DNA of 5,912 nucleotides from an uncultured Clostridia bacterium. Its GTDB lineage: Bacteria; Bacillota; Clostridia; Oscillospirales; Oscillospiraceae. The first letter of the stretch is position 1, and each line of letters begins with the position of its first letter. The position numbers and the translations under genes are program-made. Positions 1 through 5,516 of the stretch are shown in pieces. Location of the stretch: contig CAMEIK010000080.1 in NCBI GenBank assembly GCA_945918315.1, positions 1 through 5,912 on the forward strand, read 5' to 3'. Under the pieces are notes generated by a model that was not told the DNA's origin, did no database searches, and saw only the letters and a program-made list of their open reading frames with translations.

Positions 1-1227
1 GACGAAGTGGCCGATGAGGTAGCACACAGCGGCAATGACCATGCCGTTGATGGAGGCAATGCCCCAGTGGATCAGGTTGGCGACGACGGCGCCCAGAACC
101 ACGCCGATGACGGCAAACCAGTTGACCTGCTGGGTAGTTTCCATGGTTTTGTAGGCCTCCCGGTTCAGGAAGTAGCTCAGAACCAGAATGATGCCCACGG
201 GAGGCAGGGTGCAGTTGAGGATATTCAGCCAGCCGCAGAAGTTCCAGTACAGCCAGATAGCGGCAACGGTGCCGATGACGCCGGAGATCAGGACCATGGG
301 CTTTTTCTTCTGACCGAAGATATTGGCAAGGCCCAGACCTGCGGAGTACAGGGCGTTGTCGTTGGTGGTCCAGATATTGAGGCCCAGCACCAGAACGGCC
401 ATATAAAAGAGGCCCAGGTTCAGCATCACTTCAAAGATGTCGTTGCCGCCCACATACACGGAGGACACGGCGCCGAAGAAGAACATGAGGGAGTTGCCCA
501 GGAAGAAGGCAACCACGGTGGTGATGGCGCCCACCTTGCCGTTCTTGGCGAAGCGGGTGAAATTGGGGGTGGCGGTGCCACCGGAGACGAAGGAACCGAT
601 CACCAGGCCCGCGCCGCCAATGACGGTGAGGGTGCCGCTGGACTTGGCGAACTGATCAACCAGGGTGCCGTCGCCCCGGACAACGGCCAGAATCATGGCC
701 ACGGTGCCCAGAATCGCGATCAGGGGAACCGCAATGTAGCTGACGATGGTCAGAGACTTGATGCCGAAATAGGCGGAGGCGGTCATAGCAATGCCGGCAA
801 CTACAACCAGTGCCCACTCTGCCGCTGTGCTGCCGCCCAGCAGTTCCTTGGCAACGGGGATGGCAAACATGGCAACACCAACGCCGAACCAGCCGATCTG
901 GGTGAAAGAGATCATGGCGGAGGGCAGATAGGAGCCCTTAACGCCGAAGGCCTTCCGGGACAGAAGATCCAGGCTCAGGCCGGAGTCAGCGCCCACATAC
1001 CCCAGAAGTCCGGTGTACAGGCCCAGAATCACACCGCCCAGAATCAGGGAGGCAATAAATCCGCCCAGATCCAGTCCGTCTGCCAGTTCCTGGCCGGCCC
1101 ACATACTTGCGGAGAAGAAAGTGAAGCCCAGCATGATCATGAACATGGTGATGATACCCCGGCGCGCGCTCTGGGGCACCGCGGATTCCGCATAGTCAAC
1201 ATCCACTTTTTGTTTTGCCTCTTTCAT
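1..1227 (-). CDS. codB: Cytosine permease CodB (NCS1 family), 3' end cut by window edge
   Basis: Inner-membrane transporter that imports cytosine, as a member of the nucleobase-cation-symport-1 family. My translation gives 409 residues, open to the window edge. E. coli CodB has about 419, so only a short tail is missing. CodB hallmarks recalled from the E. coli protein are all present: VPQSAR at residues 17-22, TFFSASMW at 36-43, the GWFGVGVAMFAIPV segment at 112-125, and NIWTTNDNALY at about 284-294. The TNDN stretch lies in the region that lines the NCS1 substrate site. Hydrophobic helices run throughout, consistent with about 12 membrane spans. The ATG is preceded by AGAGAGG at seven bases' spacing. 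The gene starts 15 bases after the stop of the phosphoribosyltransferase-like gene, so the two should be co-transcribed from the promoter near 2482-2510. A cytosine deaminase (codA) may follow but would be outside the window. Allantoin, hydantoin or purine NCS1 carriers are much less likely given these motifs. Confidence 0.95.
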   Translation of the reverse strand, partial: MKEAKQKVDVDYAESAVPQSARRGIITMFMIMLGFTFFSASMWAGQELADGLDLGGFIASLILGGVILGLYTGLLGYVGADSGLSLDLLSRKAFGVKGSYLPSAMISFTQIGWFGVGVAMFAIPVAKELLGGSTAAEWALVVVAGIAMTASAYFGIKSLTIVSYIAVPLIAILGTVAMILAVVRGDGTLVDQFAKSSGTLTVIGGAGLVIGSFVSGGTATPNFTRFAKNGKVGAITTVVAFFLGNSLMFFFGAVSSVYVGGNDIFEVMLNLGLFYMAVLVLGLNIWTTNDNALYSAGLGLANIFGQKKKPMVLISGVIGTVAAIWLYWNFCGWLNILNCTLPPVGIILVLSYFLNREAYKTMETTQQVNWFAVIGVVLGAVVANLIHWGIASINGMVIAAVCYLIGHFV

Positions 1228-1242
1228 ACGAATACCTCTCTT

Positions 1243-2343
1243 TTACAGTATATATTTACGCAGGGTGGCGGTAAACTCCTCGATCCGCTGCAGAGCAATC
1301 TGCTTCAGGGAAACCTCCTTGAGACTTTCCACGAAGCCCTTCTCCTGCTGATACAGCCAGCGGGTTTCCCGCTCATCCAACATTTCGTAGTGGCTCTCTC
1401 GCACCCAATCCTCATAGGAGATGGGGAGCTTATGGCCCAGCTTTTCCTCCAGCAGGGCCTGCTTATCGATGATATCTGCCCGGGCCAGAATGCCGTTCCA
1501 GAATTCCAGAACCTCTTCAATGTGCTCATGGATCTCATAACGCCGGGCACCGCCGTCGTAGATGGTGCATTTTTCAAACAGCGGATCCCGCATGGACAGG
1601 GTCTGGCGGCGGAAGGCGGGGGCGATAATGCCGCCCTTCCAGTAGAAATCGATGAGGGCCCGGTTAATGCCGGAGACGCCCAGGTCTCCCGGCTCGTAGC
1701 AGCTGAAAATGCCCTCATAGTACACCGTGATAAAGCCCTCAAAGTCCGGCCAGTATTCCCGGATTTCCTTGGTAAGCTTTTCCAGAAGCTCAATACCCCG
1801 GGTCCCGCCGATGGTAAACAGAACAATGTTGCGAAGCCGCGCGCCCTGGGAGCGGTAGTAGTCCGTCACATACCGCAGGCTCTGGACAAGGGTCTCACCG
1901 GAGGCGATAATGTCGCCGATCATCAGGGTGCTGTTGGGAACCATGGTAAGCTTGCTGTATTTGATGGCCAGACCGGTCATCTCTCCGGCTTCATTGAACA
2001 CCCGCTCACTGGACAGGAAGCTGATGTCGTGGACGCGGATGTGCTCCCGGTAGCAGCTTTCCTCCAGAGGATAGTTGAGGGCCCCACGGAGAATGGAGAG
2101 AATGTTGGCGGAGGTGATCTTCCGCTGCTCCTTGAGGTAATAGAGCATCTGAGAAGTGGAATTGAGCAGGGAGGCATACACCTCGTAACCCACCACCTCG
2201 GGATGATTCATGAGCTTCCTGGTTTCCGCTTCGGAGACGATGAAGTATTCGTTAAGGAAATTGCCGCCCACCAGCCGGTAGCAATCCACGCCCTGATCGC
2301 AGAATTCGGGTACAATATTGACCTGGTTCCAATTAGGGATCAT
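1243..2343 (-). CDS. Atypical phosphoribosyltransferase-like protein, first gene of the codB operon
   Basis: A cytoplasmic protein of 366 residues with no signal peptide or membrane helix. Residues 138-152 (STLMIGDIIASGETL) fit the PRPP-binding loop of type I phosphoribosyltransferases: a hydrophobic strand, an acidic residue (D144), then small residues ending in a Gly-x-Thr turn. It departs from the usual two adjacent acidic residues, having Gly-Asp. ILRGALNYPLEE at 84-95 could be the pyrophosphate loop, and strand IVLFTIGG (173-180) follows as in a Rossmann-like PRTase core. The C-terminal 150 or so residues are rich in Trp, Tyr and charged helices and match nothing I recognise, so the protein is longer than a uracil or hypoxanthine PRTase (about 180-210 residues). 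It precedes codB in one operon, which suggests a pyrimidine or nucleobase substrate; the actual substrate is unknown. The ATG has GGAGG seven bases upstream, placed immediately after the U run of an attenuator. PRTase-fold assignment is fairly likely; catalytic activity is uncertain. Confidence 0.82.
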   Translation of the reverse strand: MIPNWNQVNIVPEFCDQGVDCYRLVGGNFLNEYFIVSEAETRKLMNHPEVVGYEVYASLLNSTSQMLYYLKEQRKITSANILSILRGALNYPLEESCYREHIRVHDISFLSSERVFNEAGEMTGLAIKYSKLTMVPNSTLMIGDIIASGETLVQSLRYVTDYYRSQGARLRNIVLFTIGGTRGIELLEKLTKEIREYWPDFEGFITVYYEGIFSCYEPGDLGVSGINRALIDFYWKGGIIAPAFRRQTLSMRDPLFEKCTIYDGGARRYEIHEHIEEVLEFWNGILARADIIDKQALLEEKLGHKLPISYEDWVRESHYEMLDERETRWLYQQEKGFVESLKEVSLKQIALQRIEEFTATLRKYIL

Positions 2344-2455
2344 ATTCGTTCCTCCAAAAAAAGGACCTCCTGCCGAATTTAGGGGGCAGTAGGTCCGTCG
2401 TTATGAATAAAATGAAGAAAGAGGGTCGAACGCACAGTATTACATAGCAGCACAC
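2333..2455 (-). CDS. Candidate leader peptide spanning the attenuator
   Basis: A short reading frame of 40 codons starting at GTG (2455), six bases after the purine-rich AAAGGGG site (2468-2462), and ending with TAA at 2335-2333, 11 bases inside the PRTase-like gene. The peptide begins with a Cys-Cys-Tyr cluster, has a third Cys at position 8, and then a Phe/Ile/Leu/Thr-rich stretch encoded by the pyrimidine tract. It crosses the whole terminator hairpin, as the 44-residue pyrBI leader peptide does in E. coli. A second frame starting at the overlapping GTG at 2453 (spacing eight bases) gives 24 residues and stops in the hairpin loop (2381-2379). Which frame is used, if either, cannot be settled from the sequence. 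Three Cys codons near the start also permit an amino-acid-sensing model. There is no homology support, only position, ribosome site and frame. Confidence 0.4.
   Translation of the reverse strand: MCCYVILCVRPSFFILFITTDLLPPKFGRRSFFWRNEYDP
2351..2355 (-). promoter_or_regulatory. Ribosome binding site of the PRTase-like gene, abutting the attenuator U run
   Basis: GGAGG seven bases before the ATG at 2343. It follows directly after the seven U residues of the terminator hairpin, so the ribosome site is transcribed only if RNA polymerase reads through the attenuator. This supports the start chosen for the gene. Confidence 0.85.
2356..2396 (-). terminator. Leader attenuator: intrinsic terminator before the PRTase-codB operon
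   Basis: Read on the minus strand, GGACCTACTGCC (2396-2385) pairs with GGCAGGAGGTCC (2374-2363). The stem is 12 positions with one A-G mismatch, closed by a 10-base loop and followed at once by seven T (2362-2356). This is a textbook Rho-independent terminator. It lies after the operon's own promoter and before the first gene's ribosome site, so it cannot be the end of the preceding operon, which has its own terminator at 2534-2592. Its position makes it an attenuator controlling read-through into the PRTase-like gene and codB. Confidence 0.9.
2405..2425 (-). promoter_or_regulatory. Pyrimidine-rich tract before the attenuator stem
   Basis: On the minus strand, 19 of these 21 bases are C or T, 12 of them T. 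The tract ends eight bases before the terminator stem. In pyrBI, a U-rich run in this position makes RNA polymerase pause when UTP is low, letting the leader ribosome reach the hairpin region. The same function here is an inference from position and composition. The 5' part of the tract can also pair with the leader ribosome site (2469-2461). Confidence 0.5.
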
Positions 2456-2469
2456 TACCAACCCCTTTC
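2417..2469 (-). promoter_or_regulatory. Leader hairpin that can hide the leader ribosome site
   Basis: GAAAGGGGU (2469-2461) can pair with ACCCUCUUUC (2426-2417): nine pairs with a single bulged U at 2422. Inside it, AGUGU (2456-2452) can pair with AUACU (2440-2436), four canonical pairs plus one G-U. The structure would mask the AAAGGGG site and the start of the leader peptide. It competes with the pairing of 2465-2454 to the 5' side of the terminator. It was found by eye, with no energy calculation. Confidence 0.4.
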
Positions 2470-2481
2470 ACCTTTTTCACA

Positions 2482-2510
2482 ATTATATTGACAAACAATC
2501 TACTTGTCAA
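2482..2510 (-). promoter_or_regulatory. Perfect-consensus sigma-A promoter of the PRTase-codB operon
   Basis: The -35 box TTGACA (2510-2505) and -10 box TATAAT (2487-2482) both match consensus exactly and are separated by exactly 17 bases (2504-2488). The stretch upstream, about 2512-2533, is almost entirely A and T, which would act as an UP element. Transcription should begin near 2475, giving a leader of about 130 bases before the first gene. Such a strong promoter implies that control is exerted by a repressor at the overlapping dyad, by the downstream attenuator, or by both. Confidence 0.92.
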
Positions 2511-2511
2511 T
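2487..2511 (-). repeat. Inverted repeat over the promoter core, possible operator
   Basis: ATTGACAA (2511-2504) is repeated as its exact reverse complement TTGTCAAT (2494-2487), with nine bases between. The dyad covers the -35 box, the spacer and the first base of the -10, ideal for a dimeric repressor that blocks RNA polymerase. The half-site contains the -35 consensus, so part of the symmetry could be coincidental, but eight matched bases on each side are unlikely by chance. I do not recognise it as a PurR, PyrR or other named operator. Confidence 0.5.
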
Positions 2512-2533
2512 GAAAAATGAAAAAATTTTTATC

Positions 2534-2592
2534 AAAAAAAGGCGAAAGCCCTAAAACGGACGGAACCGCAAAGGCGCGGTCCCGTCCGTTTT
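2534..2592 (-). terminator. Intrinsic terminator of the TIR operon
   Basis: Starting 17 bases after the stop codon of the TIR-TPR gene, AAAACGGACGG (2592-2582) pairs perfectly with CCGTCCGTTTT (2563-2553). After one mismatch the stem continues for five more pairs around a six-base loop. A small second hairpin, GGC-TTTC-GCC (2550-2541), and seven T (2540-2534) follow. The A and U ends of the long stem could act as the U tract of the first hairpin. Termination occurs about 24 bases before the -35 box of the next operon, so it insulates the two units. Confidence 0.9.
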
Positions 2593-2609
2593 GGGGTATC
2601 ACGGTATAT

Positions 2610-4670
2610 TCAGGGAAGGAGGGCCAGCAGCGCTTCGGTGTGATCGCTGAAAAGGCCTGCCGCTTCCTGGGCCTTCAGATCCAGCCGGATGGCATCCGCG
2701 ACTCCTTCGCCAAGCCCTGCCGCCCAGGTCAGAAGCAGGTCACAGTCATCGTAGTAGCCGGCATACAGACAGGCGTAGCCCAGGTTGATATTTGCCAGTA
2801 CATCGCCGGGCTGGAGCCGGACGGCTTTGATTCCGCTGTCCACAGCCGCGGTGTAGTTCCTGGCGTGAATCAGCAGGTCATAGGACTGCCAGGCATAGAA
2901 CTGAGCGGTGTAGCTGTCCCCCAGCTGCTGGGCAGCACCATCGAAAACATCCAATCCCTGCCGGAAGAATGCCCTGGACCGTTCATAATCACCGGCCTTG
3001 AAAGCGTTCTCGCCGGTATTCAGCAGAGCGGCGGCATAGACAGCGGCGTCCGCGGCGGTGCCGGTTTTCTCATAAATCTGTCCGTAGAGCTCCGCTGCAG
3101 AGGTGAAGTATTGACCGGCATCCGGGTATTTCCCCTGGGTGTTCAGACACACGCCGCAGTTGTTGTACAGGTCCGCCAGGGTGGAAAGGGCATCGGTGTT
3201 TTCCGCGTCCTCGGCCAGTTCCCGGGAGATGGCGATGGCTTGCCGGTAGTCGGCGATGGCTTCCTCGTAAAGACCCTGGTCGGACAGACAAAGCGCGTGG
3301 CCGGACAAGGCTTTTGACAGGGAATTCCGGTTCTGGGGAGAGTCAACCCGTTGAGAAAGCCTGTCATAATCCGCCACGGCACGGGAAAGCAGGTCCTGGG
3401 CTTCCCTGTATTCGCCCCGACGGAAGCGCAGAGCGCCGTGGTTGTAAGCGCAGTCCGCACGGGTGGCCAGTGTGGAATAGTCGCTGTCATCTGCGGCGGA
3501 CAGGAGCTGTTCGCATTCCTGAAAATACGTGATGGCATCGTCCTCCAAGCCCAGTTGGATGGCGTTGGCTCCCGCGTTGGACAGCATGGCGGCCAGGGTT
3601 ACCGGGTCTTCCCCGGTTTTCTGCTGGAGGGTGATTGCTTCCCGAAAGGCATCGGCGGCTTCCTGAAAGCGCCCGGATTCGTTGAGGACCTTACCGTAAT
3701 TATTCAGGGCGGAAGCCAAGGGGGCATAGTCGCCGCTTTCCTCACAGAGAGCAGTGTAGACATCAATCGCCTGCTGCTGATAGCGGCCGGCTTCCGTATA
3801 GCTTCCCAGAACACTCATGGCGGTGGCCAGCTTTTCGTAGTTGGCGGCAACCTCATATTGGGCACCGGTCTTGTCCGTGGACAGAAGCAGGATGTCGTTG
3901 ATCTGGCGGGCGTTTTCCTCCAGGATTCCGGCAATTTTGGAATAGGCCCCGGGGACACCGGTGAGCCTGTCCGGCAGGCCGTAGGTCAGCTCCTGCAAAA
4001 CCCGCATGGAGCTCTTTTCCGCTGCCTGGGCACGGTCCCGGTAATCTCTGGCCTGGTGCATCAGCCCCAGGGACACGGCGCCTGCCAGGAAGAACGCTGC
4101 CGCGGCAATGGCTGCTTTTATCACAAAGCGCCTGGCTTTTCGGAGACTGTGTTCCCGCTGCAGTTCGGGCAGGGAACAGTCGGTAACATCCGCGATAATC
4201 TTCAGCAGTCCGGGGTCTTCCTTGGCAACCATCTTCCTGACGGAATTGCCCGGTGTACGGATGTCCATAACCCGGTCCATAATATCGGGCACCTGCTTCA
4301 GGCTGGGGGGAAAAGAGACCTCCGGATCGCCGGAAATCAGCAGGGGAAAGATGTGCTCCGCTCTGCCCAGCTCGATAAAGGTTGAGACCTCCCGGTCCAC
4401 CCATTCGGAGCTGGGGGTATCGGTGGAGCAGACCACAAGAAGACACTTGGTAGACCGCAGGGCATTGTCAATGGTGTCTGTAAGGATCCGGCTGACGGGA
4501 AGCTCTTCCGTGTCCCGGAAAGCTCTGCGGATGTCCGGATGGCCCTTGCGCCGCAGAGAGGCGGGCAGACGGTAGCTTTCCAGGAAATGAAAGGTCTTCT
4601 GGGTAATGACGCTGTCTAAGTTTTTGTGCCGGTAGCTGAGAAAGACATCATACTGAAATTCCTGTGCCAT
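2610..4670 (-). CDS. TIR domain - transmembrane helix - TPR repeat protein
   Basis: A 686-residue protein in three parts. Residues 5-140 form a TIR domain: YDVFLSYRHK (7-16), AFRDTEELP (50-58), CLLVVCSTDTPSSEWVDREV (76-95). The glutamate expected for TIR NADases is E94, just after W90. A basic stretch (R177, K178, R180, R181, K185) precedes a single hydrophobic helix at about 186-204. From about 276 to 650 there are roughly eight or nine TPR-like helical hairpins spaced 40-46 residues apart, longer than the classic 34, for example NNYGKVLNESGRFQEAADAF (323-342) and GLYEEAIADYRQAI (466-479). The positive-inside rule puts TIR in the cytoplasm and the TPR repeats outside. The ATG shares one base with the stop of the upstream gene (TAATG) and has AGGAGGG six bases before it, so translation is probably coupled. 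TIR enzymes cleave NAD or make signal nucleotides in immunity; that this one does so is inferred. Confidence 0.9.
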   Translation of the reverse strand: MAQEFQYDVFLSYRHKNLDSVITQKTFHFLESYRLPASLRRKGHPDIRRAFRDTEELPVSRILTDTIDNALRSTKCLLVVCSTDTPSSEWVDREVSTFIELGRAEHIFPLLISGDPEVSFPPSLKQVPDIMDRVMDIRTPGNSVRKMVAKEDPGLLKIIADVTDCSLPELQREHSLRKARRFVIKAAIAAAAFFLAGAVSLGLMHQARDYRDRAQAAEKSSMRVLQELTYGLPDRLTGVPGAYSKIAGILEENARQINDILLLSTDKTGAQYEVAANYEKLATAMSVLGSYTEAGRYQQQAIDVYTALCEESGDYAPLASALNNYGKVLNESGRFQEAADAFREAITLQQKTGEDPVTLAAMLSNAGANAIQLGLEDDAITYFQECEQLLSAADDSDYSTLATRADCAYNHGALRFRRGEYREAQDLLSRAVADYDRLSQRVDSPQNRNSLSKALSGHALCLSDQGLYEEAIADYRQAIAISRELAEDAENTDALSTLADLYNNCGVCLNTQGKYPDAGQYFTSAAELYGQIYEKTGTAADAAVYAAALLNTGENAFKAGDYERSRAFFRQGLDVFDGAAQQLGDSYTAQFYAWQSYDLLIHARNYTAAVDSGIKAVRLQPGDVLANINLGYACLYAGYYDDCDLLLTWAAGLGEGVADAIRLDLKAQEAAGLFSDHTEALLALLP

Positions 4671-5494
4671 TACGATCCCTCCTGAGTACCCTGGGCAATG
4701 CCCTCCAGGGCAGACTGGGCATGGTCAATGGCCTCCTGAATGTAGCCGAGGGCCTCCGGGTCGTCGGCAAACAGTTCGGGCAGTTCCCGGGTCAGACGCT
4801 GGGCTACCTCCACACTCTTTTGTGTCTGGGCCTGCGCAATCCGGCCCTCGTTTCGGGCAATGAGCCCCAGGCGAAGGAACAGAACGGAAATCACCAGCAG
4901 TACGCCGCACACCGCGCTGGCCGCTGCCAGAATGGCAGCCTGACGTCTGCGGTGCTGCCGCTGCTCCAGGGTGTCCGGGTGCAGGCCCAGAACGGAGGCG
5001 GTTATGCGGACGGTCTCATAGCGCAGAAGCTGCTTGCGCCGGGCGGGAGTGTCCCCCCGGAGGTCAGCGGCCACCGGTTCGATGGTTTCTTCCCGCTCCA
5101 CCACGCGCATGTCCGGCAGGATCCGCCGGACAGTCTTGCGCTCAATGAAGCTCTCTGGGAAGGCGTCCGCGGGCTCTCCCCGGACAATGACGGCAACAAT
5201 GTTCTCATTCCGGCAGAAATGCCGGAAGTAGGTCAGCCGACCCTTTATTGCGTTGGAGTTCTTGGCATCCGGGGAACAGATCACCACCAGATACCGGGCG
5301 TGATCCAGCAGGAGCTTAACGGGGTCGTCAAAATCGGAGCCTGTGCTGTCCACATAGATCCGGCGGTAGTCCAGGCTGGGATCGGGAAGCTGAACATTCC
5401 GGGGCAGGCGGTAGGAGCGGATGCTGTCGGCCAGGATTTCCGCGACAGCGGCATCCTCCGGTGTCGAAATCACGCAGATATCGTAGTTTTCCAT
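4670..5494 (-). CDS. Degenerate TIR-like domain protein with one transmembrane helix
   Basis: A 274-residue protein that parallels the neighbouring TIR-TPR protein over its whole length. YDICVIS (4-10) matches YDVFLSY, SYRLPRN (27-33) matches SYRLPAS, YRRIYVDST (43-51) matches the AFRDTEE loop, and ARYLVVICSPDAKNSNAIKG (66-85) matches the strand and helix that hold the catalytic site. At the position of the catalytic glutamate this protein has arginine (R86) and lacks the tryptophan, so NADase activity is unlikely. A basic run QRQHRRRQ (178-185) leads into a hydrophobic helix at about 186-207. A charged helical tail of about 65 residues follows, with no TPR repeats. The start has an excellent AAAGGAGGT ribosome site five bases upstream. 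It lies 22 bases after the preceding gene and overlaps the next by one base. A partner or regulator of the active TIR protein is the simplest role; this is inference. Confidence 0.85.
   Translation of the reverse strand: MENYDICVISTPEDAAVAEILADSIRSYRLPRNVQLPDPSLDYRRIYVDSTGSDFDDPVKLLLDHARYLVVICSPDAKNSNAIKGRLTYFRHFCRNENIVAVIVRGEPADAFPESFIERKTVRRILPDMRVVEREETIEPVAADLRGDTPARRKQLLRYETVRITASVLGLHPDTLEQRQHRRRQAAILAAASAVCGVLLVISVLFLRLGLIARNEGRIAQAQTQKSVEVAQRLTRELPELFADDPEALGYIQEAIDHAQSALEGIAQGTQEGS
4677..4683 (-). promoter_or_regulatory. Ribosome binding site of the TIR-TPR gene, inside the upstream gene
   Basis: AGGAGGG six bases before the ATG at 4670, within the last codons of the upstream TIR-like gene. 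With the TAATG overlap it fixes the start and suggests that ribosomes ending on the upstream gene restart here, giving linked amounts of both proteins. Confidence 0.85.
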
Positions 5495-5499
5495 AGGTT

Positions 5500-5508
5500 A
5501 CCTCCTTT
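5500..5508 (-). promoter_or_regulatory. Ribosome binding site of the degenerate TIR gene
   Basis: AAAGGAGGT, almost fully complementary to the 16S rRNA tail, five bases before the ATG at 5494. It lies in the 22-base gap after the preceding stop codon and supports this start. Confidence 0.85.
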
Positions 5509-5516
5509 CGGAAGTG

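Noticed and set aside
7..2382. A plus-strand open frame of 791 codons
   Set aside because: It is antisense to codB and the PRTase-like gene, has a low-complexity Gly/His/Asn/Asp/Gln composition, and arises because the minus-strand codons favour certain third bases. The minus-strand frames have clear family motifs.
2356..2475. Purine, PRPP or PyrR-type RNA regulator in the leader
   Set aside because: I looked for the conserved core of purine riboswitches and for the PyrR-binding loop sequence and found neither. The leader is also short for a PRPP riboswitch. A novel ligand RNA remains possible.
2487..2511. Dyad as a transposon end or attachment site
   Set aside because: There are no target duplications, transposase or integrase remnants nearby, and the repeat coincides exactly with promoter elements, so an operator is the simpler reading.
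2517..3317. Plus-strand open frame of 266 codons starting near the terminator
   Set aside because: Its first codons lie in the A/T stretch and terminator stem, there is no ribosome site, and the rest is antisense to the TPR region.
3351..4385. Plus-strand open frame of 344 codons opposite the TIR-TPR gene
   Set aside because: Gly/Gln/Val-rich antisense shadow without recognisable motifs; the minus strand holds a coherent TIR-TPR protein with a good ribosome site.
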